From positions 1-37,525 of the forward strand of contig CANQSN010000015.1 in assembly GCA_947626505.1 (NCBI GenBank): a stretch of 37,525 bases of DNA. Direction: 5' to 3'. The notes beneath the pieces were generated by a model. That model saw only the letters and a program-made list of their open reading frames with translations. It was not told the origin of the DNA and did not search any database. Source of the DNA: an uncultured Lachnospiraceae bacterium (GTDB taxonomy: Bacteria > Bacillota > Clostridia > Lachnospirales > Lachnospiraceae). Below, piece by piece: positions 1-7,426 of the stretch; positions within the stretch are counted from its first letter, which is position 1; each line of letters opens with the position of its first letter. A program made the position numbers and the translations under genes.

Positions 1-165
1 AAGAACAAAGCACGTTTTAATTCTCCTTTTTTATTTTAGCATAGGCATATATAAAATGCAATTCTCTAAAAGTTATCCTTATCAAGTTTTTTATCGTCTG
101 GATTCATTGGATAATGCTTTTTCCATTCATTATTAGTATATGCATAAAGACTTATATTACAGGTA

Positions 166-189
166 TATTGTAAAGGAATATTGTAAAGG
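166..189 (+). repeat. Two tandem copies of TATTGTAAAGG before the ABC exporter
   Basis: The 11-mer TATTGTAAAGG occurs at 166-176 and again at 179-189, a 13-bp period, about 45 bp before the first permease start. The spacing is a little over one helical turn, so it could be a regulator site, but the AT-rich composition makes chance similarity possible. No convincing promoter elements were found around it. Confidence 0.35.
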
Positions 190-234
190 TTAAAATGAAA
201 AAAATAAAACTAAACGACAGAGAGGAATAGAAAA

Positions 235-1056
235 ATGGCTTGGGTGACAAATAGAAAAAATAAACATTCAGCATACAAATATATATATAAAATGCGTATT
301 CAGAAGGCGTTGACATATAGATTTGATGTTTTTTCCAGTATTATATTTCAGTGCATTGTTATGTTTGCCGCTGCATTTTTCTGGAGAGCAATCTATATAG
401 ATACATCATCTATGGAGGGGATTAGCGTAACAGATATGCTTACATATACAATTGTTTCATCTGCAATGTCTGTTATTTTGATGACCGGAGTTGAGCAACG
501 ATTAATGGATAGCGTGGAAAAAGGAACAGTTGCAACGGATATGATTAAACCGGTGCCTTTGTTTGGTATTTATTTCTTTGAAGATTTAGGAAATATTACA
601 TCCCTGTTCTTTTTGAATGTTATTCCTATTATCTTAATTGGAGGGTTTTTCATTGCGACGCCCTTACCGGCAAATGGAACGTATGCTGCGCTGTTTGTAT
701 TAAGCTTTATATTATCGTTTATGGTAAATTGGCTGTTTGCCGCTCTTTTTTCTCTTTTGTCTTTTGTTACTATTAATATGTCGCCGCTTGTTCAGGTAAA
801 AAAGCATGTGCTGCGCCTTTTGTCAGGCAGCATTATTCCTATATGGTTTTTTCCGGATCAGGTGAAATTTATATTAGAGCTTTTGCCTTTTATATATATT
901 TATCAGCTCCCATTAGATATTTATATAGGGAAATATTCTTACAATGTAATACTGTTAAAGATGGGTATACAATTATTATGGGTTATATTTTTGTTTGCGG
1001 CATTTTTAATTGCAGAGCGGCATATGCAAAGAAAAGTTATGGTGCAGGGAGGGTGA
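235..1056 (+). CDS. ABC-2 type exporter permease, first subunit
   Basis: A 273-residue integral membrane protein with a short basic N-terminus and about six hydrophobic segments (roughly residues 33-55, 68-86, 118-140, 147-176, 200-220 and 235-259). This is the topology of the ABC2_membrane_6 (DUF990) permease family, which pairs with a second, similar permease and a daunorubicin-type ATPase to form an exporter. That is exactly the next two genes, with the following gene starting 3 bp after this stop. The ATG at 235 follows a GAGAGGA ribosome binding site at the usual distance. The substrate cannot be told from sequence; drugs, lipids or other amphiphiles are typical of the family. The family call is by topology and context. 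Confidence 0.8.
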   Translation: MAWVTNRKNKHSAYKYIYKMRIQKALTYRFDVFSSIIFQCIVMFAAAFFWRAIYIDTSSMEGISVTDMLTYTIVSSAMSVILMTGVEQRLMDSVEKGTVATDMIKPVPLFGIYFFEDLGNITSLFFLNVIPIILIGGFFIATPLPANGTYAALFVLSFILSFMVNWLFAALFSLLSFVTINMSPLVQVKKHVLRLLSGSIIPIWFFPDQVKFILELLPFIYIYQLPLDIYIGKYSYNVILLKMGIQLLWVIFLFAAFLIAERHMQRKVMVQGG

Positions 1057-1059
1057 CAT

Positions 1060-1857
1060 ATGTTTGGGAAAATGAAACATTATGGAATGGTTACTCTTAT
1101 AAATATTAAGCTTGCGGCGCTTATGATGCTTGAGTATCCGGCTAATTTTGTAGGGTGGTTATTGTCTAATCCAATTCAGTTTATTGTAGGCTTTGCCACA
1201 ATTAAATTTGTAGTAGAGCGGTTTGGAAACATAAATGGATGGGACTATGGCGAGCTGGCGTTTTTATATGGTATTTCTGTTATTTCCCATGCTGTATCCA
1301 TGATATTTTTTGTTCAGGCATGGTTTATGGGTTCTTATGTTATTGAAGGGGATTTTGATATGTACATGATTAGGCCAATGAGCGTGCTGTACCAATTCTT
1401 TTTTACAAAAATCAATATTATTGGAATTACCGATTTGATTCCCGGAATCTGTGTGTTTGTTTATGGGTGCATTAAAACAGGATATTCCTTTAATATTTCA
1501 AACCTTATTGCGGTTCTGGTTACAGTGGTTGGGGCTGCCTTGATTCGGGGAGCAATCTATATTATTATGGGTACATTTTCATTTTGGACAAGGAGCGTCA
1601 ACGATTTTGCGGGGTTTACGCAGGAATTTTTTGATAAAACCACTATGTATCCGATTAATATTTATCCGCATATTATGCAGTTTATTTTAACGTATATTGT
1701 TCCAATCGGATGGGTTAGTTTTTATCCGGCAAGTTCTTTGCTTAGCGGCGTCAACTGGGAGGTATCGGTTACGTTGTTGATTGGAATATTTGTAATGATT
1801 TTGGCCGGTTTGTTTTTTAAGGCGGGCCTTAAGAGCTATGAAAGCGCAGGACAGTGA
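1060..1857 (+). CDS. ABC-2 type exporter permease, second subunit
   Basis: A 265-residue membrane protein with about six hydrophobic segments and an overall plan like the preceding permease, so the two probably form a heterodimeric export channel. It carries the sequence MIRPMS after the second membrane segment, matching the MIKPVP of the first permease, a shared loop typical of ABC2_membrane_6 pairs. The ATG at 1060 lies 3 bp after the previous stop and uses a GGGAGGG ribosome binding site at about 1047-1053 inside the upstream gene, implying translational coupling. The ATPase follows after 13 bp. The transported substrate is unknown. Confidence 0.8.
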   Translation: MFGKMKHYGMVTLINIKLAALMMLEYPANFVGWLLSNPIQFIVGFATIKFVVERFGNINGWDYGELAFLYGISVISHAVSMIFFVQAWFMGSYVIEGDFDMYMIRPMSVLYQFFFTKINIIGITDLIPGICVFVYGCIKTGYSFNISNLIAVLVTVVGAALIRGAIYIIMGTFSFWTRSVNDFAGFTQEFFDKTTMYPINIYPHIMQFILTYIVPIGWVSFYPASSLLSGVNWEVSVTLLIGIFVMILAGLFFKAGLKSYESAGQ

Positions 1858-1870
1858 GAGGTGGATATGA

Positions 1871-2845
1871 ATGGAAGCAATTAAAGTAGAAAATCTTGTA
1901 AAGGAATATAGAATTGCAAAAAAGGATAAGGGACTTGGCGGTGCATTTAAGAATCTGTTCGTTCGGGAAAAGGTACTTGTCAGGGCGGTAAATGACATAA
2001 GCTTTACAATTCCTGAAGGAGAGATTGTTGCATTTATCGGGCCAAATGGCGCCGGAAAAAGTACAACAGTGAAAATGATATCAGGAATTTTAACTCCGAC
2101 AAGCGGCAGAGTGCTTGTTAATGGCATGGATCCGCAAAAAGAAAGAATAAAGGTTGTGCAGAATTTGGGCGTTGTATTCGGACAGCGGACGCAGCTCAAC
2201 TGGGATTTGAGGCTTGGAGAGAGCTTTGAGCTGATGAAGCATATTTATCAGATTGACGAGGAAAAATATCAGGAAAATTTAAAGGTAATGGATGAGATTC
2301 TTGGAATTTTCAGTATAATTGATATTCCTGTGCGTCAGCTCTCCTTAGGACAGCGGATGCGCGGAGATTTGGTGGCAGCAATGCTGCATTCTCCGTCGGT
2401 GTTGTTTTTGGATGAGCCGACAATAGGGCTTGATGTGGATGGGAAGTATGCGATTCGTAAGTTTATAAAAGAAATTAACCGCGTAAAAAATACCACGATT
2501 ATTCTTACTACGCATGATTTAGGCGATATTGAGGAGCTTTGTAAGAGATTAATTATAATTAATAAGGGTAAGATTATTGAGGATGGCGTACTGGAGGAAT
2601 TGATTGATAGGATTGCTCCGGACAAAAATCTGGTGGTGGAATATTTTGACGAGCATTATGTAAAGCATGATAAAGCTGAAATTATAAGCAGGCAAGGAAA
2701 TATTGTAACATACCGTTTTTGCAAGGATACCATTACTGGCGCGCAATTGCTTTGCGATATTTCGGAACAGATAAAGGTTAAGGACGCAACGATTGAGGAG
2801 GCAAAGATTGATGATATTATAAGGATTGCTTATTCAGGACGATAA
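1871..2845 (+). CDS. ABC exporter ATP-binding protein, daunorubicin-resistance type
   Basis: A 324-residue ABC ATPase that powers the two permeases upstream. The Walker A motif GPNGAGKST is at residues 57-65. Further on are a signature-like LSLGQRMRGDL, Walker B VLFLDEPTIGLD and the switch histidine in TTHD. The signature has LSLGQ in place of the usual LSGGQ, a change common in this exporter branch. About 70-80 residues after the catalytic core form the C-terminal extension typical of DrrA-like ATPases. The ATG at 1871 follows GAGAGGTGG. No terminator was found directly after the stop; the next transcription unit has its own promoter 30 bp downstream. Confidence 0.9.
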   Translation: MEAIKVENLVKEYRIAKKDKGLGGAFKNLFVREKVLVRAVNDISFTIPEGEIVAFIGPNGAGKSTTVKMISGILTPTSGRVLVNGMDPQKERIKVVQNLGVVFGQRTQLNWDLRLGESFELMKHIYQIDEEKYQENLKVMDEILGIFSIIDIPVRQLSLGQRMRGDLVAAMLHSPSVLFLDEPTIGLDVDGKYAIRKFIKEINRVKNTTIILTTHDLGDIEELCKRLIIINKGKIIEDGVLEELIDRIAPDKNLVVEYFDEHYVKHDKAEIISRQGNIVTYRFCKDTITGAQLLCDISEQIKVKDATIEEAKIDDIIRIAYSGR

Positions 2846-2874
2846 GGGAAGGAAACCGGTATATAAATTTTTTC

Positions 2875-2903
2875 TTGTAATATAGCGTTATTTATGCTAT
2901 TAT
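2875..2903 (+). promoter_or_regulatory. Promoter of the cobalamin-uptake operon
   Basis: TTGTAA at 2875-2880 and TATTAT at 2898-2903 are separated by 17 bp, a good vegetative (sigma A) promoter. Transcription from about 2910 would begin just before the cobalamin aptamer, as expected for a riboswitch leader. Confidence 0.6.
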
Positions 2904-2924
2904 GAGCGAGGTCAATAAAATAAT

Positions 2925-3110
2925 ATGATATTTCAAATTTTGTGTTCTGCTGTTCCTATTTTTATAAGGACAGACAGCTAAGAGGGAAACAGGTGCAAGA
3001 CCTGTACAGACGTGCTACTGTAAGCGTGCAGTTATTTTTCATAGCCATTGTACATAGTATGAGAAGGGAAAAATAACGTTACTGCGTAAGTCAGGAGACC
3101 TGCATAAGAT
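2925..3110 (+). promoter_or_regulatory. Cobalamin (B12) riboswitch aptamer
   Basis: The conserved core is present in the right order. GGGAAACAGGTG begins at about 2983, GCTACTGTAAGCG lies around 3014-3026, a long variable hairpin follows (TTATTTTTC pairing with GAAAAATAA), and the B12 box AGTCAGGAGACCTGC is at 3089-3103. This is the standard pattern of the AdoCbl-type cobalamin riboswitch family (GGGAA...GGTG...CACTGT-like...AGTCAGGAGACCTGC). The exact ends are approximate because the P1 stem was not resolved. It lies between a promoter at 2875 and an intrinsic terminator at 3268, upstream of five genes that look like a B12 import system, so B12 should switch the operon off by termination. 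Confidence 0.93.
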
Positions 3111-3267
3111 TGCCGCCCAATCACACGTAACTGAGGTAAGTGGCTGAAATACACAATAGGCTCATGTGTTTACAGGGGGCTTTTCTTAAGATACGATTAA
3201 TCATTTTGGGAAAAGTGAATCCTCCTTATTTTAGTGTATTTTGGTAGTGGTAATTGGATGTATTAGG

Positions 3268-3298
3268 GACACAATATTTGGATATTGTGTCTTTTTTT
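3268..3298 (+). terminator. Riboswitch-controlled terminator (expression platform)
   Basis: GACACAATAT at 3268-3277 and its exact complement ATATTGTGTC at 3282-3291 enclose a TTGG loop and are followed by seven T residues. It lies about 160 bases after the B12 box and 58 bases before the operon start, so it is the likely transcription-off switch. The competing antiterminator pairing was not worked out. Confidence 0.85.
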
Positions 3299-3317
3299 GC
3301 CACTAAAAAATATATGT

Positions 3318-3340
3318 TTATATTAGATTTTCTAATATAA
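3318..3340 (+). repeat. Perfect hairpin just before the ribosome binding site
   Basis: TTATATTAGA at 3318-3327 and TCTAATATAA at 3331-3340 are exact complements around a TTT loop. The stem ends four bases before the AAGGAGG of the first B12-operon gene. It lies after the terminator, so it could protect or modulate the 5' end of the readthrough transcript or affect ribosome access. Confidence 0.6.
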
Positions 3341-3355
3341 GAAAAGGAGGATATA

Positions 3356-5545
3356 ATGAAAAATACAGGAAAAAGGGCGCTTTCTTATTTGTGCATATTG
3401 GCGCTGTTATTTGGATTATTGCCGCCATTGGGGATAAATGCAGATGTTCTGGCAGCAAGCAAAGACGCAATAAGTGGAAATGCAGCAAGTGATGAAGCAA
3501 ATGTATATGTGACCATTGCAATTAAAGGGCAACTGGCAGTGGGAGAGGATGAGGACGGTACCTTGATGGCTAATGTGCCGGTATCTGTTACGGATAAAGA
3601 CGGTGACAAAGAGCTTACATTTAACGACGCCATGCTTATAGTGCATGACAGGTATTGTAAAGGAGGATATGCCGCCGGTGATAGCCCGTATGGCTTTAGT
3701 GTAACCAAATTGTGGGGGGATGATAGCGGAGCATTTGGATATTATATCAATGGAGCATCGCCTTTAACTGCAAAGGAAAAAGTTTCAACAGATGATGTGA
3801 TTATTGCCTATGTTTATTCAGATACAGCAGGCTGGACTGATAAATACTCTGCATTTGACAATAATTTTAAAGACGTAAAGCAGGGTGAGGAGTTTTCACT
3901 TCATTTAGGATACAGTTCATGGGATGGTTCCGGAAATGCAAGCGGCGCTTTTATTGGAATATGTACAAAAGATGGTTTTTTGTATCTCAGAAAACCAACA
4001 GCTTCAGGAGAAGGATTAACTACAACAGCTTCGGCAGACGCTGTTACTACTGATTCCAGCGGAAATGCGACAGTTGCTTTTCCACAGGCGGGACGGTATG
4101 TTCTGTCTGCAAAATCTGATTCAATGATATTGGTGCCTCCCGTATGTATTGCTAACGTGGAAAGGGATGAAGCATTTCAGAAGGCATATAATAAGGGAAT
4201 TGAATACATAGTGTCGCAGGCTCAAAGCGAGGATGCGGCAGATGTAAGAAACGTATGGAATATTATAAACCTTCAAAGAAGCGACAGCTTGGAAAAGGAT
4301 GTATGCGATAAATATGTGGCCAATGCCAGAAAATATGTGAAGGAAAAAAAGGGTATAGTTGAGGCAAAATATGTACTTGCACTCTGCGCAGTGGGAGTAG
4401 ATGTAACTGATTTTGAAGGCTATAATTTGCTGGATCAATTTATGGATTATGATACAGTGGTCAGCCAAAACGGAATAACAGCTCTGGCATATATTGTTAT
4501 GGCGTTAAATGCAAAGCCTTATTCGATTTCCACAGGTAATGCTTCGGATATTGCAGAGAAGTATGCTTTATATCTTGCCGAACAGTCGCTTGAAAATGGA
4601 GGCTGGTCTTATGGAAGCAGCTTTGATGCAGATTCTACTGCAATGGTGCTGCAGTCGCTTGCTCCATATTATAAAAAGAATGATACAATTACAAAAGAAA
4701 TTGACAAAGCATTGGATATTTTAAGCAGCGCTCAGGAGGAGAACGGGGGCTTTAAAAGTTCGGATTCTGAGTGGCAGGGGACAGTTTATCCCGGAGCCTC
4801 CAACAGTTGTACAACAGCGATGGTGTGGCTTGCGCTGTCGTGTCTTGGAATTTCAGAGCAGGATAAAAGGTTTGTAAAAAATGAAAAGACAATACAGGAC
4901 GCAATGATTTCTTATCAGCTTGAGGATGGCTCGTTTTGCTATCAAACTTCGAGCATGGAAACGAACTCAATGGCAACGTATCAGGGAATGCAGGCATTTA
5001 TTTCCGCCGAATATTTAAGCTCAGGTAAGGGTGCATTTTACGATTTTAAAAATGTTAATGTTGTATATCCGTCTATTGAGGATCAACAGGAAACAGAGCC
5101 TTCCACTGAGGAACCGGCAGCAACAACTCAGACGCCGGCAACAACGCAAGCGGCAGCAACAACTCAGGCGCCGGCACAGACAACAGAAACTACACAGACG
5201 CCAGCAACTACGCAGGAGCCAGCACAGACAACCGAAGCGTCAGAGTCTGTAAAAGTAAAAAAACAGAAAATAAAAAGACTAAAGGCAGGAAATAAAAAGA
5301 TTCAGGTAATTTTTACTAAGAATACAAAGGCGAGCGGATACCAGATACAATATTCTACCTCTAAAAAATTTGTTAAGAGTGCAACTAAAACTATTAGGAT
5401 TAATAAAGTTAAAATAAACACATACACAATTAAGAAGTGCAAGAGAAAAAAGACGTATTATGTACGTGTTCGCAGCTTTAAAAAGGTTGGACAAGAGTAC
5501 GTTTATGGTAAATATAGCGCATTTAAAAAGGTTTATGTAAAATAG
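3356..5545 (+). CDS. Secreted transcobalamin/intrinsic factor-like cobalamin-binding protein (proposed)
   Basis: A 729-residue exported protein, first gene after the B12 riboswitch. A signal peptide spans residues 1-34 (hydrophobic core 8-22, LAAS cleavage region). Residues 49-155 end in a DUF4430-like beta pattern (GAFGYYINGAS then VSTDDVIIAYVYSD). Residues 160-268 look like an Ig-type beta domain. Residues 270-560 carry prenyltransferase/alpha-alpha-barrel repeats, with NGGWSYG at 414-420, NGGFKSS at 463-469 and DGSFCYQ at 524-530, each followed by a Ser/Thr-rich helix such as DSTAMVLQSLAPY. Residues 573-630 are a Thr/Pro/Gln/Glu linker and 633-729 a lysine-rich FN3-like domain. Barrel plus DUF4430-like domain is the architecture of animal intrinsic factor and transcobalamin, here with the small domain first. 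No LPXTG anchor is visible. The ATG follows AAGGAGG. Binding of B12 is inferred, not shown. Confidence 0.75.
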   Translation: MKNTGKRALSYLCILALLFGLLPPLGINADVLAASKDAISGNAASDEANVYVTIAIKGQLAVGEDEDGTLMANVPVSVTDKDGDKELTFNDAMLIVHDRYCKGGYAAGDSPYGFSVTKLWGDDSGAFGYYINGASPLTAKEKVSTDDVIIAYVYSDTAGWTDKYSAFDNNFKDVKQGEEFSLHLGYSSWDGSGNASGAFIGICTKDGFLYLRKPTASGEGLTTTASADAVTTDSSGNATVAFPQAGRYVLSAKSDSMILVPPVCIANVERDEAFQKAYNKGIEYIVSQAQSEDAADVRNVWNIINLQRSDSLEKDVCDKYVANARKYVKEKKGIVEAKYVLALCAVGVDVTDFEGYNLLDQFMDYDTVVSQNGITALAYIVMALNAKPYSISTGNASDIAEKYALYLAEQSLENGGWSYGSSFDADSTAMVLQSLAPYYKKNDTITKEIDKALDILSSAQEENGGFKSSDSEWQGTVYPGASNSCTTAMVWLALSCLGISEQDKRFVKNEKTIQDAMISYQLEDGSFCYQTSSMETNSMATYQGMQAFISAEYLSSGKGAFYDFKNVNVVYPSIEDQQETEPSTEEPAATTQTPATTQAAATTQAPAQTTETTQTPATTQEPAQTTEASESVKVKKQKIKRLKAGNKKIQVIFTKNTKASGYQIQYSTSKKFVKSATKTIRINKVKINTYTIKKCKRKKTYYVRVRSFKKVGQEYVYGKYSAFKKVYVK

Positions 5546-5569
5546 TTATTGGGATGAAAGGAGCAGGGT

Positions 5570-6508
5570 ATGAAAAAGTTTCATATAGGAAAATGGAATA
5601 AAGGATATTTCTGCTTTCTTCTGCTGTGTATTTTCCTGCTGCTTGCAGGCTGTGGCAGCGGGGAATACACAGACAATAATTTTGACAATGCAAATAAGAT
5701 TGTGGAGCAGCTTACAGAGGAGGCCGCAGAGCAGACGGTTGACGAAGCTTCAAAAAATGATGATAAAACACATTCGGAAAAGGGGCAGAAAAGTAATAAG
5801 AAATTAAAGGATAAGAAGAATAATAAAAGTGAACAGGATTCCGACAGAACTTTAGACACAAGCGAAGATAAGGTCAAAAAGACCTCAGACACAAGCGAAG
5901 CATTTTCCGAAAAAGCTAATAAAAAGAAGACAAAGAAAGTTCTTAAAAGCAGCGCCGATTTGGAGTATAATAAGGACGATAATGCGGATACCAATCCTTA
6001 CATTGTTAATAGCGACGGTAAGGATAAGGGGAAGGATAAATACAATACAGAACCGATTCCTGAAGGCGAGCAGCTTCCGGTTGAGCCGGCTGATGTTACA
6101 GTAGACACTAATGAAGCAGCCACCTGCAGCCTGATTGTGGAATGCAAAACAGTTTTAAATAATAGTAAGCAATTGAAAAAGGGAAAGGAATCAATTATTC
6201 CGCCTGACGGTATTATTTATCAAAATAGTGAGGCAGTATTTTATGAAGGCGAGTCAGTGTATGATGTGCTGTGCAGAGAGCTGAAGGAGCATTCTATCCA
6301 CTATGAATTTACATTTACGCCGGGGTATAATTCTGATTATATTGAAGGAATTGGAAATCTGTATGAACGCGATTGCGGAAGTCTTTCGGGGTGGAAATAT
6401 TTTGTCAATTCGTGGTCCCCTAACTATGGGTGCAGCCGCTATATTGTTAAGCGGGGAGACAAAATCGAATGGCGTTATACATGCGACTTGGGTAAAGATT
6501 TATCATAG
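5570..6508 (+). CDS. DUF4430 lipoprotein, proposed cobalamin-binding partner of the ECF importer
   Basis: A 312-residue lipoprotein with a lipobox LLAGC whose cysteine is residue 28. Residues 30-165 form a highly charged, low-complexity Lys/Asp/Glu/Ser/Asn spacer, including two copies of DTSE. Residues 186-306 form a clear DUF4430 domain: ESVYDVLCRELKE, then SGWKYFVNSWSPN at 273-285 and the closing RGDKIEWRYTCDLGKDL. DUF4430 is the beta domain that in intrinsic factor and transcobalamin covers bound cobalamin. The long spacer would let the domain reach out from the membrane. It starts 24 bp after the barrel protein with a GAAAGGAG ribosome binding site and precedes the ECF genes, so a relay role between secreted binder and membrane transporter is proposed. 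Several cysteines in the domain could form disulfides. Confidence 0.85.
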   Translation: MKKFHIGKWNKGYFCFLLLCIFLLLAGCGSGEYTDNNFDNANKIVEQLTEEAAEQTVDEASKNDDKTHSEKGQKSNKKLKDKKNNKSEQDSDRTLDTSEDKVKKTSDTSEAFSEKANKKKTKKVLKSSADLEYNKDDNADTNPYIVNSDGKDKGKDKYNTEPIPEGEQLPVEPADVTVDTNEAATCSLIVECKTVLNNSKQLKKGKESIIPPDGIIYQNSEAVFYEGESVYDVLCRELKEHSIHYEFTFTPGYNSDYIEGIGNLYERDCGSLSGWKYFVNSWSPNYGCSRYIVKRGDKIEWRYTCDLGKDLS

Positions 6509-6568
6509 GACGTTGCCGGATGGCGTCATACCTTAGTGCGGATAAGGATTTTAAGAGGGAGATATACT

Positions 6569-7426
6569 ATGGACAAAGGGCATACAGACGCATTTTCAAA
6601 CTTAAACTCTATAAGCAATTTCATATTTTTTTCAGCGGAAATCATTCTGATAATTTTTGTGACTAATCCCATATTGCAGGTAATTTCTTTTTTATCTGCA
6701 ATTTTTTATGCGTTTTTTTTGTTTGGCAGTAAGACATTTTTAAAGTTGGCGCAGTGCCTTCCACTGGCAATTTTATCTGCAATTTTGAATCCTCTGTTTT
6801 CACATGAGGGTGCGACAATAATAGGATATTGGTATAGTGGTAATCCCATTACTAAAGAATCTGTTTATTACGGTATGGGAATGGGAATTATGGTGCTTGC
6901 CATGTTAATGTGGTTTATTATTTTGAATCGTATTATGACTGTGGATAAGTGGATTCATTTGTTTGGCAGGATTTTCCCCAATATTGCGCTGCTGTTTTCT
7001 ATGGTAATGCGTTTTTTACCTAAGCTTAGGCGCCGGTACAGGGAAATGAAGCTGGCAAATCCCGATAAAAATGCATTTGAATTATTTTCGATGCTTATTA
7101 CATGGGGACTTGAAGTTTCAGTGGATACAGCGGACTCTATGTCTGCAAGGGGATATGGAGTATGCGGGAGAAGCAGTTATACTATTTACCATTTTAGAAT
7201 GGCAGATGCATATTTTATTACCGTGAGTTTAGTTTTAGCAGGTTTTGTATTTTGGGATATATTTAGCGGACGGTTAGTATTTTATTATTATCCGGTTTTA
7301 GCAGTAACCGGAGAAAAGGGGTTTATGCAGTTTGGTTATGTATGCTTTTTACTGTTCAGCATGCTTCCGTTTATACTGGAAATAAAGGAGGTGTGCAAAT
7401 GGAGCTTTTTGCAATCCAAAATCTGA
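6569..7426 (+). CDS. ECF transporter transmembrane component (EcfT)
   Basis: A 285-residue membrane protein of the CbiQ/EcfT family, the scaffold that couples the ATPase to the substrate-specific subunit. It has about six hydrophobic segments (near 17-33, 36-52, 61-77, 103-119, 212-231 and 255-277). It carries the family hallmark SARGYG at 192-197, the coupling-helix ARG motif that contacts the ATPase grooves. The ATG at 6569 is preferred over an in-frame GTG at 6536 because AGAGGGAG at 6554-6561 is spaced correctly for it. Its last 28 bp overlap the start of the ATPase gene, which implies coupled translation. Confidence 0.88.
   Translation: MDKGHTDAFSNLNSISNFIFFSAEIILIIFVTNPILQVISFLSAIFYAFFLFGSKTFLKLAQCLPLAILSAILNPLFSHEGATIIGYWYSGNPITKESVYYGMGMGIMVLAMLMWFIILNRIMTVDKWIHLFGRIFPNIALLFSMVMRFLPKLRRRYREMKLANPDKNAFELFSMLITWGLEVSVDTADSMSARGYGVCGRSSYTIYHFRMADAYFITVSLVLAGFVFWDIFSGRLVFYYYPVLAVTGEKGFMQFGYVCFLLFSMLPFILEIKEVCKWSFLQSKI

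Noticed and set aside
1-30. Possible start of a minus-strand gene (AAGGAG at 28-23, GTG at 13-11)
   Set aside because: Only four codons lie inside the window, too little to support a gene.
1687-2199. Minus-strand open frame of 170 codons
   Set aside because: It lies opposite the permease and ATPase genes, lacks a ribosome binding site and reads as an antisense shadow of strongly supported genes.
5090-5240. Repeat-rich DNA in the B12-operon barrel protein gene
   Set aside because: It encodes a Thr/Pro/Gln linker; the base repetition follows from codon repetition and is not a separate element.
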